Below, in pieces: positions 23,583-32,739 of a stretch of DNA of 64,000 nucleotides (position 1 is its first letter; every line of letters starts with the position of its first letter). The translations under genes were made by a program, and so were the position numbers. The stretch is taken from contig JAEYNX010000003.1 of assembly GCA_023412215.1 (NCBI GenBank), positions 1 to 64,000 on the forward strand, in the 5' to 3' direction. Below the pieces are notes generated by a model. It was given only the letters and a program-made list of their open reading frames with translations. It searched no databases and had not been told where the DNA came from. This DNA is from Bacillota bacterium. GTDB lineage: Bacteria; Bacillota; Clostridia; Oscillospirales; Ruminococcaceae.

Positions 23583-25989
23583 CCTTTTCAAAGCCTCTTT
23601 GCAGCTTGCAATAGCCAAACTGTGCACCGTTTTTTAGCCTTTCCCATCCGGGAATCCCGCCAATGACGGCGTTAATTTCAGCAGCGTCAGTATACTTGAT
23701 ATCCTTAAACCCGCCGCCGAACACCTCGCACCACACCTCTAAGGCACACACCCGCGTGCGCGGCACCGTCCGCCCCCCGTCCTTGACGCCTCCCTGCCAA
23801 TACATCAACCGTCGCTGCAGGTCCCACTTCTGCCAGTCGTCCGGCACTTCGCGGTTGACGAATTCAATGATAAGGCCCTCTCTTGCACTGGTCTCTCGGT
23901 GCGCCTCCTGCTCCTGCAACGCCTGTGCTTCAATCTCTCCTGACAGGTACAGGGGTTCTCCTAAACGCCAGCAGGTGACGGCCTCGGCCCATAACTGGTC
24001 TATCTCGTCGTCAAGGTCACGGAACACACTCTTACTGCGCGTCTGTACGCCTACGTCAATAGGCCAAAAGCGGCGGTTACCGGTCTTGTCCCGTAGGTAT
24101 TCGCCGTTATTTGATGTACCGAAGAATACGCAGCGCCGCGGGTGCCGGCCCACGTGCCGCCCGTAGGCAGCGCGGTAGATGTCTTCCTGTTGGCTGAGAA
24201 ACTGCTTGATACGCCCGATTTCCGACTTGTTGAAGGCTTCCAGTTCTCCAAGCTCGACGATCCAGACGCCCTGCACCAGCTCGCTGGCCTCCTTACCCTC
24301 AAAGGTCTTGATGCTATCGGAGAACCATTTTCGGCCCATCTTTTTAAGGAGCGTCGATTTGCCGATGCCCTGCGGGCCTGTAAGGATGGTCATAGTGTCG
24401 TATTTACATCCCGGCACCATCGCGCGGGCAACGGCTGCTGTGAACGCCTTGCGGCTCACAGCGCGAACGTAGGGCGTATCAGCGGCGCCCAGGTAGTCTA
24501 TTAACAAGGTATCAAGGCGCTTGATGCCATCCCACTGCAAAGCGCTCAGGTAGTCCACCACCGGGTTAAAGCTGTACTTGGCGTAGTGATTTTTCAGGGC
24601 ATCGTCGACAACATCTTTAGACCTAAAGCCGAGGGCCTTTTCTATGTACATCCGCAGGCCGCTGTCGTCCTCATCCGTCCAGTGGAAGTCGCCCGCCTCG
24701 GCTTCGTGATTGCCCCACGGGAGAGGCGCGACGCCAAGCAGCCGGTCGGCGAACAGGTCTTTTTTGATGCGCCCTTTTACGCGGGGGTCGCTGTCGAGCA
24801 GCAGCGCGACGTTTGCCGAGGTCTTGGCGGGGGTACCCGTGGAGGCGGAAACCTGCAGCTTTGTAATCCAGTTGGTGTCTGCTACATCCACAGGAATATC
24901 AAAATCCTGTGTAGCCTTGTCGTAGCGCTCGGTATTAAGGAGCGTCGACACTTGCACATCTGCCACGGCAAACTCGCACATAGCGGTGTAGCTCGGCAGC
25001 TTGTTGGGTGGGGTGTCTGCCTTGGCGTTGTCGTCCAGAGCCGTAAACTTATGCAGGCGAACGAGGTCAAAAGAGTTAACGAGCTTGCCGCTGCAGGGGT
25101 CGGTGGCATGGTGGGAGAACAGGAACTTGCCGTTGTCATAGATCACCGCGCCACCGGTGGTAGAGCCGCCTGCATAGGTATAGCGCCCGTCGGTATCGCA
25201 AGGCACATAGGTACCGGGGATAATCTCATCCATCGCGCGGTAGACGTCGTAGATGCGGCAGAACGCGCCAACGACGCCCGCCTTGGCTTCGGGGTCGCTC
25301 TGTTTACCCGCCGGACGCTGCACCGGCTGTGCGCCCGCCACCTGCGGCCACGACGCGACATTGTGCCAATCGGCATATAAGCCCAACATCCCGTCGGCGA
25401 AGAGAAACGGCTTATCGCCATAGGTGTAGACATACTGGCTGTCAGTGCAGCAGCTGGGCCAGTACATCAGGCGGGAGGCCTCAAAGGTAGAGGGATCGCA
25501 AAACTGCAGGTTGCCTTTGTCGTCTTTGGCAATCAGCTCCGCGGCCTTACGCGCGATAGGCTCGTACTCGTCCGCGGTAACGGTGCGGTCAAGCGGCAGC
25601 AGCACGCGCAGGCGCGGGGCGGCCTCGGAGTGCTTACGGGTGGAGTAGATGCAGTACGCACAGCCGAGGGCGTCTACGCGCCGCAGAACGTCAGCTGTGC
25701 CGCCGGCGGGGATACTGTCAAGGTCGAGGGTCAGTACGTCACGCCCTGCAACGGCTCCGGCCTTGCGGCGGTTACCATGTAAGGTACCCGCCACATAGCC
25801 GCCCACGTCCTTAAGCCCGTCCTGCTGTCCCTTGTTCATGCTGAGATACATTGTCAGCGTTTCGGTTCCCCGAACCGCTGAATGTAATCTCTCGACCAGC
25901 TCCGACCACATAAGGGTAGAAGGGGGCCAGTGGGTAGCCTTGCGGCTTCCTGCGGTTGATATTGTTATTTGTCGGTCATTTTGGAGCAT
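23572..25989 (-). CDS. Primase / VirE-type helicase
   Basis: 805 residues. The N-terminal part has VLTLDLDSIPAGG and YCIYSTRKHSEAAPRLRVLL, the acidic and basic motifs of archaeo-eukaryotic-type phage primases. The C-terminal part is a virulence-associated E helicase with Walker A GPQGIGKSTLLKKMG near residue 535 and NNGEYLRDKTGNRRFWPIDV further on. It probably opens and primes the phage origin next to it. Confidence 0.92.
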   Translation of the reverse strand: MLQNDRQITISTAGSRKATHWPPSTLMWSELVERLHSAVRGTETLTMYLSMNKGQQDGLKDVGGYVAGTLHGNRRKAGAVAGRDVLTLDLDSIPAGGTADVLRRVDALGCAYCIYSTRKHSEAAPRLRVLLPLDRTVTADEYEPIARKAAELIAKDDKGNLQFCDPSTFEASRLMYWPSCCTDSQYVYTYGDKPFLFADGMLGLYADWHNVASWPQVAGAQPVQRPAGKQSDPEAKAGVVGAFCRIYDVYRAMDEIIPGTYVPCDTDGRYTYAGGSTTGGAVIYDNGKFLFSHHATDPCSGKLVNSFDLVRLHKFTALDDNAKADTPPNKLPSYTAMCEFAVADVQVSTLLNTERYDKATQDFDIPVDVADTNWITKLQVSASTGTPAKTSANVALLLDSDPRVKGRIKKDLFADRLLGVAPLPWGNHEAEAGDFHWTDEDDSGLRMYIEKALGFRSKDVVDDALKNHYAKYSFNPVVDYLSALQWDGIKRLDTLLIDYLGAADTPYVRAVSRKAFTAAVARAMVPGCKYDTMTILTGPQGIGKSTLLKKMGRKWFSDSIKTFEGKEASELVQGVWIVELGELEAFNKSEIGRIKQFLSQQEDIYRAAYGRHVGRHPRRCVFFGTSNNGEYLRDKTGNRRFWPIDVGVQTRSKSVFRDLDDEIDQLWAEAVTCWRLGEPLYLSGEIEAQALQEQEAHRETSAREGLIIEFVNREVPDDWQKWDLQRRLMYWQGGVKDGGRTVPRTRVCALEVWCEVFGGGFKDIKYTDAAEINAVIGGIPGWERLKNGAQFGYCKLQRGFEKVLH

Positions 25990-26002
25990 ATGGTTTTACT
26001 CC

Positions 26003-26032
26003 TTTACAAAATGGGGAATTGTGGGGTATGAT
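26003..26032 (+). promoter_or_regulatory. Promoter of the membrane protein gene
   Basis: TTTACA, 18-base spacer and TATGAT face rightward, 23 bases before the ATG of the 147-residue gene. The flanking genes run leftward. Confidence 0.6.
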
Positions 26033-26054
26033 GAAATAAAAAAGAGGTGTATCG

Positions 26055-26498
26055 ATGAATATGCAAGCGGCGGCTTTATTAACAAATCCTGAAGCTTTAA
26101 CGAACGGACTATTTGTTGTGATTGGCGCAATTATAGCTACTGCTACTTCTATAGCAACGACTTTGATTGGTGAAAAGATTAAAAACAAAAATGAAGTAAA
26201 GCGGTTAGTTCGAGAAAGAAAGGAACAGCTGTACATAGCTCTTACAGGTGTGTTATACGAACTCATTGATAGTTCTACTGAACACGATTTGTATGATTTT
26301 AATCTTTTTCTGACTTTCTACTTAAAGCGAAGAGTGGAGATATACCTTTATTCCAGCAACAATGTCAGAGATAAAATAGAAATCCTTATTAAATGGATTG
26401 ACCGCGCCCCAAGAGAAAATTCCACTTTTCACGAAGCGACTAGACAAAAGTGTTTAAAGTTAGTAAACGACATGAGAACAGAATTGATATCGACGTAA
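26055..26498 (+). CDS. Membrane-anchored protein of unknown function (moron)
   Basis: 147 residues with one hydrophobic segment near the N-terminus (about 17-38, NGLFVVIGAIIATATSIATT), followed by a basic helix (KIKNKNEVKRLVRERKEQ) and an acidic-basic helical domain. The gene runs rightward between the leftward primase and polymerase genes, is AT-richer than both, and has its own promoter and an AGAGGTG site. The layout, a membrane helix with a cytoplasmic domain, is common among prophage superinfection exclusion proteins, but no family is recognised. Confidence 0.8.
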   Translation: MNMQAAALLTNPEALTNGLFVVIGAIIATATSIATTLIGEKIKNKNEVKRLVRERKEQLYIALTGVLYELIDSSTEHDLYDFNLFLTFYLKRRVEIYLYSSNNVRDKIEILIKWIDRAPRENSTFHEATRQKCLKLVNDMRTELIST

Positions 26499-26514
26499 TG
26501 TTACGAGTCACTGT

Positions 26515-28527
26515 TCAGTCCTTTCGATAAAACTCCCCGACCCACCCGTCAGCCCCCAATGGGAGCCCCGGCGCCCAATCAATCGGTTGGCCCATGATAG
26601 TACATACCGCTTTAAGGTCTGCGCTGTCCCGCGGGGCATCTATAATCGCTTCGTCGTGTACATGGAAAACCACCTCGTAGCCCGCCGCCTCCAGTCGGTC
26701 AAGGTTTACCGAGAGACAGTCGCGGGCGATTGCTTGCACGATGTTCTCAACGAGTTTCCCGCCCCACGTATCGATAACTTGCCATTTCTTCGAGGTTTGG
26801 TTCATGCCCCAGTAGAACAGAGCGTCGGAACCAAACTTCCCGGCAGTGATAAATGGTCGCGCGTAGAACAGTTTGCGCCCGGAGGGTAAAGCAATCGTCA
26901 TGAACCATTGATTGGTGGTGTTATCGCCTTCCAGCGCAAACAGGATGCCGCGCACACCCTGCGGCCGTCCGGCGCGTACGGTTTCGAGTGCAGCGGCTTC
27001 CACCGAGTACCATAGGTTTTTTATACGTCTGTTCGCCGCACGCCAGCGCTGTACGATGTCGGGCAGTTCTTCTTCGGTTAGGCCCTGCTTAAGTGCACCC
27101 ATTTTGACGAGAGCGCCGGAACCGCCACCATAGCCAAGGGCGAGAGTAGCGACTTTGCCTTTTTGCCGTAAAGAGTATTCAGGGTTGCCCTTGCGAATTA
27201 AGCATACGTCAACACCGAACATCTGCGCAGCGGTTGCTTCGTAGATACGGCCATCGCCGCGGAACACCTCAATCGCCCAATCCTCGCCCGCAAGCCATGA
27301 GACCACACGGGCTTCTATTGCGCTAAAATCCGCATCAAGAAATATACACCCGGGCGCCGGTATAAGCGCCGTACGAATGAGCTGCGAGAGGGTGTCAGGG
27401 ATGCCGCCATACAGCAGCTTAAGGTTATCTACCTTACGGGCCTTGACTAATTCGCGGGCAAGAGGCAGCGCACCTATGTAAGTTCTTGGAAGATTTTGAA
27501 CTTGCATGAGCCGGCCTGCCCATCTGCCGGTTCTGTTGGCCCCGTAGAACTGTAGCAGCCCCCTTACACGCCCGTCACCACACACCGCCTGTTGCATGGC
27601 GGTGTATTTTTTTACGGAGGTTTTGGCGAGTTCCTGCCGGATTTCAAGTACCCGTGTGGCCTTGTCGTTATCCAAGTCCTTTCCGAGTAAAGCGGTAACG
27701 GTTTCTTTGTTGAGCGAGGCAATCTCTTCCTCGTCGTCAAGTTCATCGTCTAGCCATTTTTTAAGCTGCGCAACGCTGTTCGGGTTGTCGAGCCCCGTGA
27801 GCTGCACGGCCTCGTTAGTAAGCTCCGCGGTAACGGTACTGGAGCAGTCAAGTGCTCCAGCAATCATGTCAAGGTCAACGGCCACTCCGCGGGCGTTCAT
27901 GCGCTGGTCAAGTTCCCACTGCCTTTGTACGTCATCGGGAACCGGCCATGGCGACAGGCGGCGCTCGATCTCCATCTCAGTGACAACGTCCTGCCGGTTG
28001 TAGTCTTTAAATAGCTGCCACTTTTCGGGCTCGTGCATCGGCAACGTGCGGGTGCGGTGACCGTTGCGCGCTGTGGGTGCGCAGGGGGTGCAGAAGGTCT
28101 TAATAAGGCTCTTGCCGGTGCCCAGCTTTCGCTTATCCTGCGGAATCCCCAAAGCCTCGCCGGTTGCCCCCAGCCCCGCGGTGTACCCGCAGTAGAGGCC
28201 GTGGAGCATCGTGCAACGCCACTGAGAGAGCATGTTAAGGCTTTGCTGATCAGTAAATCGGAAATACTTTGAAAGGCAGTACCACTCAAACGAGGCATTA
28301 TATGCGTGCTTAATCCAGTCGGGCTTTTTAACTGCGTTGATAAGCCATAAAGGTAAATTATTAGACATTCCCCCGCTTGCGAGGTCAATCACTTCAACAG
28401 GGCCGCCGTCAACAGAATACCCAAATAGCAGTATTTGAAAATCGGGGGACTGTACGTATTTGTACAGCCCCGATTTTGTGATGTCCACGCTGCTAAAGGT
28501 TTCAAGGTCGATATTCAAGTGGTGCAT
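26515..28527 (-). CDS. Phage DNA polymerase, family A with 3'-5' exonuclease
   Basis: 670 residues. NIDLETFSSVD at the N-terminus is the first exonuclease motif (D-x-E). Polymerase motif A, LDADFSAIEARVVSWLAGE, lies near residue 400; motif B, RQKGKVATLALGYGGG, near 455; motif C, HVHDEAIID, near 620. This is the replicative enzyme of the prophage. It starts 3 bases after the preceding small gene. Confidence 0.95.
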   Translation of the reverse strand: MHHLNIDLETFSSVDITKSGLYKYVQSPDFQILLFGYSVDGGPVEVIDLASGGMSNNLPLWLINAVKKPDWIKHAYNASFEWYCLSKYFRFTDQQSLNMLSQWRCTMLHGLYCGYTAGLGATGEALGIPQDKRKLGTGKSLIKTFCTPCAPTARNGHRTRTLPMHEPEKWQLFKDYNRQDVVTEMEIERRLSPWPVPDDVQRQWELDQRMNARGVAVDLDMIAGALDCSSTVTAELTNEAVQLTGLDNPNSVAQLKKWLDDELDDEEEIASLNKETVTALLGKDLDNDKATRVLEIRQELAKTSVKKYTAMQQAVCGDGRVRGLLQFYGANRTGRWAGRLMQVQNLPRTYIGALPLARELVKARKVDNLKLLYGGIPDTLSQLIRTALIPAPGCIFLDADFSAIEARVVSWLAGEDWAIEVFRGDGRIYEATAAQMFGVDVCLIRKGNPEYSLRQKGKVATLALGYGGGSGALVKMGALKQGLTEEELPDIVQRWRAANRRIKNLWYSVEAAALETVRAGRPQGVRGILFALEGDNTTNQWFMTIALPSGRKLFYARPFITAGKFGSDALFYWGMNQTSKKWQVIDTWGGKLVENIVQAIARDCLSVNLDRLEAAGYEVVFHVHDEAIIDAPRDSADLKAVCTIMGQPIDWAPGLPLGADGWVGEFYRKD

Positions 28528-28530
28528 ATT

Positions 28531-28698
28531 TCATCCCTCCAGCAGCATTTGAACTTCTTTTGATAATTTAGCCTGCGGGTATAGTAGTCTTAATATCTGC
28601 GCAGCCTCTTGCGGCGTAAGTGTTCCCCGCCCTTTAAGCTTCCAAAAGAAGCTGTCAACGATAAGCATATCAACATGACGAAGGGTTATCGTGGCCAT
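28531..28698 (-). CDS. Small phage protein, unknown function
   Basis: 55 residues, MATITLRHVDMLIVDSFFWK onward, helical with a basic centre (KLKGRG). It starts 3 bases after the DUF2815 stop and has no strong ribosome site, so translation is probably coupled. The next gene is the DNA polymerase. No family recognised; placement suggests a replication accessory role. Confidence 0.6.
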   Translation of the reverse strand: MATITLRHVDMLIVDSFFWKLKGRGTLTPQEAAQILRLLYPQAKLSKEVQMLLEG

Positions 28699-28701
28699 GT
28701 T

Positions 28702-29391
28702 TTATCGTGCCATCGGCTGCCCGGTAATTGGGTCAACAGCGGGATAGCCCTGCGGTACCGGTCCGTAACCCTGTGCAGGCTGAGCATAGGGCGGGTATTG
28801 CGGCTGCTGTGCGTACTGGGGATAGCTCGGCTGCGCGGGCGCCTGATAGGCAGGAGCGCCGCCGCCAAAGTCCTCCTCGGCAGTTGTGCGGCCGCCGAGC
28901 GGTTCTCCGTCAGCCAGCTTCTGCACGTTTCCGAGGCCGCAGCCGATACCCTTTTTACCGGCGGCGTCGTAGGCGAAGAAGTTGATGGAAACGCGGGCGT
29001 ACATGCCGCTGTAAATCTGCGTAGCATCGATAATCGGCTGCAGATTGGCGTCAACCACCTCGGGGCGCTGTCTGCTGCTTGCGGTCATAACCCAATGGCC
29101 CTTGCATTCCTCGCCGAAAGCGTCCCCACCGGGCCGCAGGCCGTCGCCATCATAGATAGGGATGGGCGGCTGCGGAGGGCGTTTCCCTCCCCACTTGCTT
29201 GTCGTACCTTCCTGAATAGCCGCAGCAAGGGCGGCATCGATACGCTGTTTGGTTGCAATATCGCTCTTAGGGATTAAAAGAGTAGCGCTGAATTTGGGTT
29301 CGGCGCCCTGCTGATTTGCGTAGGGCTGCCGGAGGTGTTCATAGCTGATACGTACCTGACCGGTTACTACCTGTGTAGGTTTGTTTGACAT
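28702..29391 (-). CDS. DUF2815 protein, ssDNA-binding-like
   Basis: 229 residues. VRISYEHLRQPYANQQGAEP, ATLLIPKSD and the OB-fold-like region ending VSINFFAYD match DUF2815 (PF10991), a family found beside DUF2800 and DNA polymerase in Clostridia phages. The C-terminal 60 residues are a Pro/Gln/Tyr-rich tail, as in ssDNA-binding proteins, which use such tails for partner contact. Binding to single-stranded DNA is inferred. Confidence 0.88.
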   Translation of the reverse strand: MSNKPTQVVTGQVRISYEHLRQPYANQQGAEPKFSATLLIPKSDIATKQRIDAALAAAIQEGTTSKWGGKRPPQPPIPIYDGDGLRPGGDAFGEECKGHWVMTASSRQRPEVVDANLQPIIDATQIYSGMYARVSINFFAYDAAGKKGIGCGLGNVQKLADGEPLGGRTTAEEDFGGGAPAYQAPAQPSYPQYAQQPQYPPYAQPAQGYGPVPQGYPAVDPITGQPMAR

Positions 29392-29411
29392 AATTCAATT
29401 TCCTCACTTTC

Positions 29412-30572
29412 TTAATTCGCGAAATCTTCTGCGGCAGTCGTTTTAACGGTTATCGCTTTGCGATTATCGGTTACGGGTGCGAGTGTCGGTTTACCGGGTG
29501 ACTTTTGGATGTGATCGGTTAACAGTTCGCCGAATTGCTTTTTACCGAGCAGCGTTTCAACGCCGGTAAGGGTAATGGGTTTACGTTCGTATAGCAATGC
29601 TTCGTCGTAACCCGCCGCTTTTACGGCGGAGAACGCTGCATCGGTATCAATAAATTGCCGCACGCTGCGGCCCTCGACGGCCTTCCAACCGGGCACCTCG
29701 CCCCCGCAGAGAATCTCGGATAGGGCGTAGTCCTCAAGATCAGTAACCCACGCCTTGATTGCCTGCGCGCGGGCGAGAATCTGCCCGACCTCGGCGTTCC
29801 CGATGATGGGCGGCTTTGCTCCGCGGTACTCATCGTAAGGTTCCTGCGCAAATTCGCTGCGGGCCCGGCATAACGCTTTCGTCCGGCAGAACCGGCACCA
29901 GTCACCGGCGCAGAACTCCCCTTCGCCGTCAAAGGCGGCCTTGGCTTTCGGCTTTACCTCAAACACGCCCCAGTCAATCAGGTCGTTGCGCGAGATCGTA
30001 AACTCGCTGATGCTGTCAAGGCGAGGCTGGATGATGGATATTTTAATGGTTTGGATGTCGTATAGCATCGAGTATGCCGACAGGGCGCCGAGCGCGTAGA
30101 GCTTCATCTGTGGGTTATTTTCAGCGCTTACGGGCACGCCCTTGCCGTATTTGAAGTCATTGACGTGCAGGGTGTTGCCGCCGATAATGATGCAGTCGCT
30201 GGTGCCAAAGCCCTCGGGGGCATACAGGGAGTAGTCGACCCGCTTTTCGATGGCCACGTACGGCGTGCTGCTGTAGGACATCGTCACGCCGGTTATGTAA
30301 TCGACGTACTGGTCGGTGTAACCGTCCATTTCGGGCTGATACAGCTCGTGCTTTTTAAACTTTTCCAGCGCTTTCTTGTACTCGCTCGGCTTCATGACGG
30401 TGAACTTCTTGCGCAGTTTCAGCTCCGCAATCTCATGCGCAAGGTGACCCTCGTCGGCGTACTCGCTCTCCCGTTCCGGCAGAGTTTCTTCGAGCCGCGG
30501 GGCGGCGGTACAGTGTAACCAACGTTCCGCACCTGATGCCGACAACAGCGCATGTTCCTGTGGGGCGCTCAT
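29412..30572 (-). CDS. DUF2800 protein, PD-(D/E)XK nuclease-like
   Basis: 386 residues beginning MSAPQEHALLSASGAERWLH. The region YADEGHLAHEIAELKLR, the VNDFKYGKGVPVSAENNPQM core (D-(x)n-K) and Cys residues in FCAGDWCRFCRTKALC resemble Cas4/RecB-like exonucleases with an Fe-S or zinc cluster (DUF2800). It likely works with DUF2815 in phage recombination. It overlaps the preceding gene by 4 bases. Confidence 0.88.
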   Translation of the reverse strand: MSAPQEHALLSASGAERWLHCTAAPRLEETLPERESEYADEGHLAHEIAELKLRKKFTVMKPSEYKKALEKFKKHELYQPEMDGYTDQYVDYITGVTMSYSSTPYVAIEKRVDYSLYAPEGFGTSDCIIIGGNTLHVNDFKYGKGVPVSAENNPQMKLYALGALSAYSMLYDIQTIKISIIQPRLDSISEFTISRNDLIDWGVFEVKPKAKAAFDGEGEFCAGDWCRFCRTKALCRARSEFAQEPYDEYRGAKPPIIGNAEVGQILARAQAIKAWVTDLEDYALSEILCGGEVPGWKAVEGRSVRQFIDTDAAFSAVKAAGYDEALLYERKPITLTGVETLLGKKQFGELLTDHIQKSPGKPTLAPVTDNRKAITVKTTAAEDFAN

Positions 30573-30985
30573 ATCTGCGCTCCCATCCCGCGCAGGGCCG
30601 TCGCAAACTCGCCGTAACGCTCCTTGGACAATTGGGTGAGCGCCTGCACCTTGAAGGAGCCGAGTAAGCCGATAAGCTCCTGCTGCTTGCCCGCATCCAT
30701 CAGCGTGGAAGCTGCGCGGGCAAGAGCGTCATAGTCGTATGTAGGCGGAGGCGCTACGGGGGCCTGTACGGGCGCGGGAGCCGCGGGGGGTACTACGGGG
30801 GGCGCGGCCACCGGAGGCTGCACAGGAGCGTAGCTCTGCGGCGCCTGTGTTGCTATAGGCGCAGACTGGATGAATTGCTGTGGGATGGTAGCCGTGGCCG
30901 CTGCCGGGGTAATACCTGCGGCGAGGTCTATCAGTTGCTTTGCCACCTCGCGGCTGTCCACTGTAAGGGTCAATGTGATACTCAT
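30569..30985 (-). CDS. Phage protein with Pro/Ala-rich linker
   Basis: The start is set at ATG 30985, 11 bases after AAGGAGGT; a TTG three codons upstream is too close to that site. The 138-residue protein has a short beta-rich N-terminus (MSITLTLTVDSREVAKQLID), a long Pro/Ala/Val linker (about residues 45-80) and a helical C-terminal domain (YDYDALARAASTLMDAGKQQ onward). Related proteins occur upstream of DUF2800. Function unknown. Confidence 0.68.
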   Translation of the reverse strand: MSITLTLTVDSREVAKQLIDLAAGITPAAATATIPQQFIQSAPIATQAPQSYAPVQPPVAAPPVVPPAAPAPVQAPVAPPPTYDYDALARAASTLMDAGKQQELIGLLGSFKVQALTQLSKERYGEFATALRGMGAQI

Positions 30986-31002
30986 GGTTGACAAATACCT
31001 CC

Positions 31003-31173
31003 TTATAAATTATCAAACACTTCCTGCGCCTCCTCGGCGCTATCATAGGTGAGGTAATCCTCGTTTACTTCTTGTCGCCCCAGAGTTTGTACCAGCCCGA
31101 TGGTATCGCTGCCGGGCGTATGATAGTAATGGTTAACATAGTCACCATTGGGCCTGTGCTTTACCGAGGGCAT
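31003..31173 (-). CDS. Small phage protein, unknown function
   Basis: 56 residues from ATG 31173 (MPSVKHRPNGDYVNHYYHTP onward), 9 bases after GGAGG; another in-frame ATG at 31179 is closer and would add two residues. The sequence is polar, with HYYH and an acidic C-terminus. No family recognised. Well-spaced ribosome site and tight packing between neighbours argue that it is real. Confidence 0.6.
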   Translation of the reverse strand: MPSVKHRPNGDYVNHYYHTPGSDTIGLVQTLGRQEVNEDYLTYDSAEEAQEVFDNL

Positions 31174-31218
31174 TGACATTTACCTCCTTTTAGGTATAAT
31201 CAGATTAGATAGTTTAGT

Positions 31219-31275
31219 TTAGCGCTCTGTTGAGGTTGCCGCCTCGCAGGGCGCGGTTTCTTTTTTACGGGTCAT
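31219..31275 (-). CDS. Possible 18-residue peptide overlapping a hairpin
   Basis: ATG follows TAGGAGGCTCT and opens an 18-codon frame (MTRKKETAPCEAATSTER). The frame overlaps a strong GC-rich hairpin (GCGCTCTG and CAGGGCGC arms, 31221-31255). It may be a leader peptide or chance. Nothing else is seen between 31180 and 31283. Confidence 0.25.
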   Translation of the reverse strand: MTRKKETAPCEAATSTER

Positions 31276-31283
31276 AGAGCCTC

Positions 31284-31916
31284 CTATCTACTAGCTTTAA
31301 AAAATGCCTGCGCGAATCCGGGTGGGGTGATGGAACGACGGGCGGCTCTGTCTAATTTCGGTCCGTCGTACCAGTCCGGAACGCGATCGTTGCAAGTCGA
31401 CCAGTAGAACGCGTTGCTTTTTCCGTTGGCATACCGTTTTGTCATACCTTCAGGCGGAACACTGACAACCGGTTTCGGCGGGTTGAAGTATCCCCACAGG
31501 TCCGTCTTTTTCGTCCATTCGTCGCCGTACTGCCACGGGTCGAACGTCATTACCGATTTTCCCATGAAGCGGCGAAGCAGCCCGCGCGGATTTTCCATTG
31601 CCCAAAATGCCAGCTTGCCGTGAATTTGGCATTTCCAGATAATCTCAAGGCAAGCCCGTACGATTTTCATACCAAGAGCTAAGTCACGCTTTCTTCGACT
31701 GCCGTTTTTCGCCAAGCTAAACTCCGTACACGGTGGCGCCGCCAGTATCCCATACACATCTGCCGGCGGCTCATATGTAAGCACATCGTAATCCGGCAGC
31801 GTGATCAGCCTGACGTCGTACCCAGCCTCTTTGTATGGCTTGCTCCACGCCCCGGTGCCGCCACAGAGGTCAAGGATGATCTTAGGATTACCGGTGCGGG
31901 GGTCAATGTAATCCAC
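31284..31916 (-). CDS. Small C5-cytosine methyltransferase-like protein
   Basis: 210 residues from GTG 31916 after AAGGAGTCCTCCA. IILDLCGGTGAWSKPYKEAG is the SAM-binding motif I, ILAAPPCTEFS the catalytic Pro-Cys motif IV, and AFWAMENPRG the motif VI (ENP). It is much shorter than usual C5 enzymes, and no clear target recognition domain is seen. Likely role: methylation of phage DNA against host restriction. It overlaps the preceding gene by 14 bases. Confidence 0.85.
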   Translation of the reverse strand: MDYIDPRTGNPKIILDLCGGTGAWSKPYKEAGYDVRLITLPDYDVLTYEPPADVYGILAAPPCTEFSLAKNGSRRKRDLALGMKIVRACLEIIWKCQIHGKLAFWAMENPRGLLRRFMGKSVMTFDPWQYGDEWTKKTDLWGYFNPPKPVVSVPPEGMTKRYANGKSNAFYWSTCNDRVPDWYDGPKLDRAARRSITPPGFAQAFFKASR

Positions 31917-32328
31917 TGGAGGACTCCTTTCTCTCCGCTATTCTGGCGGCAAGCCTTTCGTGGTCAGCGTTGATGCGCTGCTTATCAGTCTCAGACAATA
32001 GGCCCCACTGATGATCTCTTATCTCAGCATCAAGACGGTGGAGATAATCCAGCATCACCTTTTTGGCGATGGTGTACTTGGTTTCGGGCGGAGTCTGGTC
32101 AAAACCCTCTTGTATGGCATGCAGCTCGTCGAGGGTAATAATGTCATACGCATAGGCATCTTGCGCGGCTTCAAAACTCTCAAAACCTGCCAACTGTTGT
32201 TGACGCGCCTCCCATTTTTCCCGGTCTGCCGCACAGCGAATTTCGAGCTTGGCGGCGGCTTTGACAAGGTGTCGCTTGGCCGTCTCCAGTCCGGCGATTT
32301 CCAGCTTGGTTTGCTTTGCATCCATCAT
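31903..32328 (-). CDS. Coiled-coil phage protein, unknown function
   Basis: 141 residues, highly charged and helical (TKLEIAGLETAKRHLVKAAA onward), with a coiled coil across most of the length and no known motif. GGGGGTAACGGT precedes two adjacent ATG codons. It lies in the early operon upstream of the methyltransferase. Confidence 0.65.
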   Translation of the reverse strand: MMDAKQTKLEIAGLETAKRHLVKAAAKLEIRCAADREKWEARQQQLAGFESFEAAQDAYAYDIITLDELHAIQEGFDQTPPETKYTIAKKVMLDYLHRLDAEIRDHQWGLLSETDKQRINADHERLAARIAERKESSSGLH

Positions 32329-32332
32329 ACCG

Positions 32333-32479
32333 TTACCCCCTCACCCTAAAACTCAAGTATGTAAGCACCCCCGCCACCGCCAAGGCCACGCCGCATGCCG
32401 CAGGGAACGCCTCAAAGAATACCGGCAGCGACATGATTATCAGAAACGCTATTGCTTGGAGTTTCTGGCGGGCGGTCAT
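32333..32479 (-). CDS. Small membrane protein
   Basis: 48 residues from ATG 32479, in an ATGA overlap with the preceding gene; the longer frame lies inside that gene. MTARQKLQAIAFLIIMSLPV continues into AACGVALAVAGVLTYL, so two membrane helices with a short turn are likely. A basic end (SFRVRG) follows. Function unknown. Confidence 0.6.
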   Translation of the reverse strand: MTARQKLQAIAFLIIMSLPVFFEAFPAACGVALAVAGVLTYLSFRVRG

Positions 32480-32739
32480 GACTGGGCGCCCTCCCCATCG
32501 GCTGCGGCGTATATGTCGTCGCATTCAAAATCATTCGCGCTACCGGAATCATCAACGGTCCGATCAAGGACTTCAATCCCGCGAGCCTCAAGCCTGCTCA
32601 CGTAGTCGTCCAAATCCTCCGGCGCCCCGTGACGTTCTATGCGTTCGCATATCTCGTTTAGGGCGTCGATGCTTTCTGCCTCAACGGTTATCGAGTGCCT
32701 AAACGTTATTGTTTCGGCGAATCCAAGGCACAGCTTCAT
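32476..32739 (-). CDS. Acidic phage protein, unknown function
   Basis: 87 residues, MKLCLGFAETITFRHSITVE onward, acidic (many D and E). TAGGAGGAATATACAA precedes the ATG. It overlaps small genes on both sides by 4 bases. No family recognised. Confidence 0.6.
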   Translation of the reverse strand: MKLCLGFAETITFRHSITVEAESIDALNEICERIERHGAPEDLDDYVSRLEARGIEVLDRTVDDSGSANDFECDDIYAAADGEGAQS

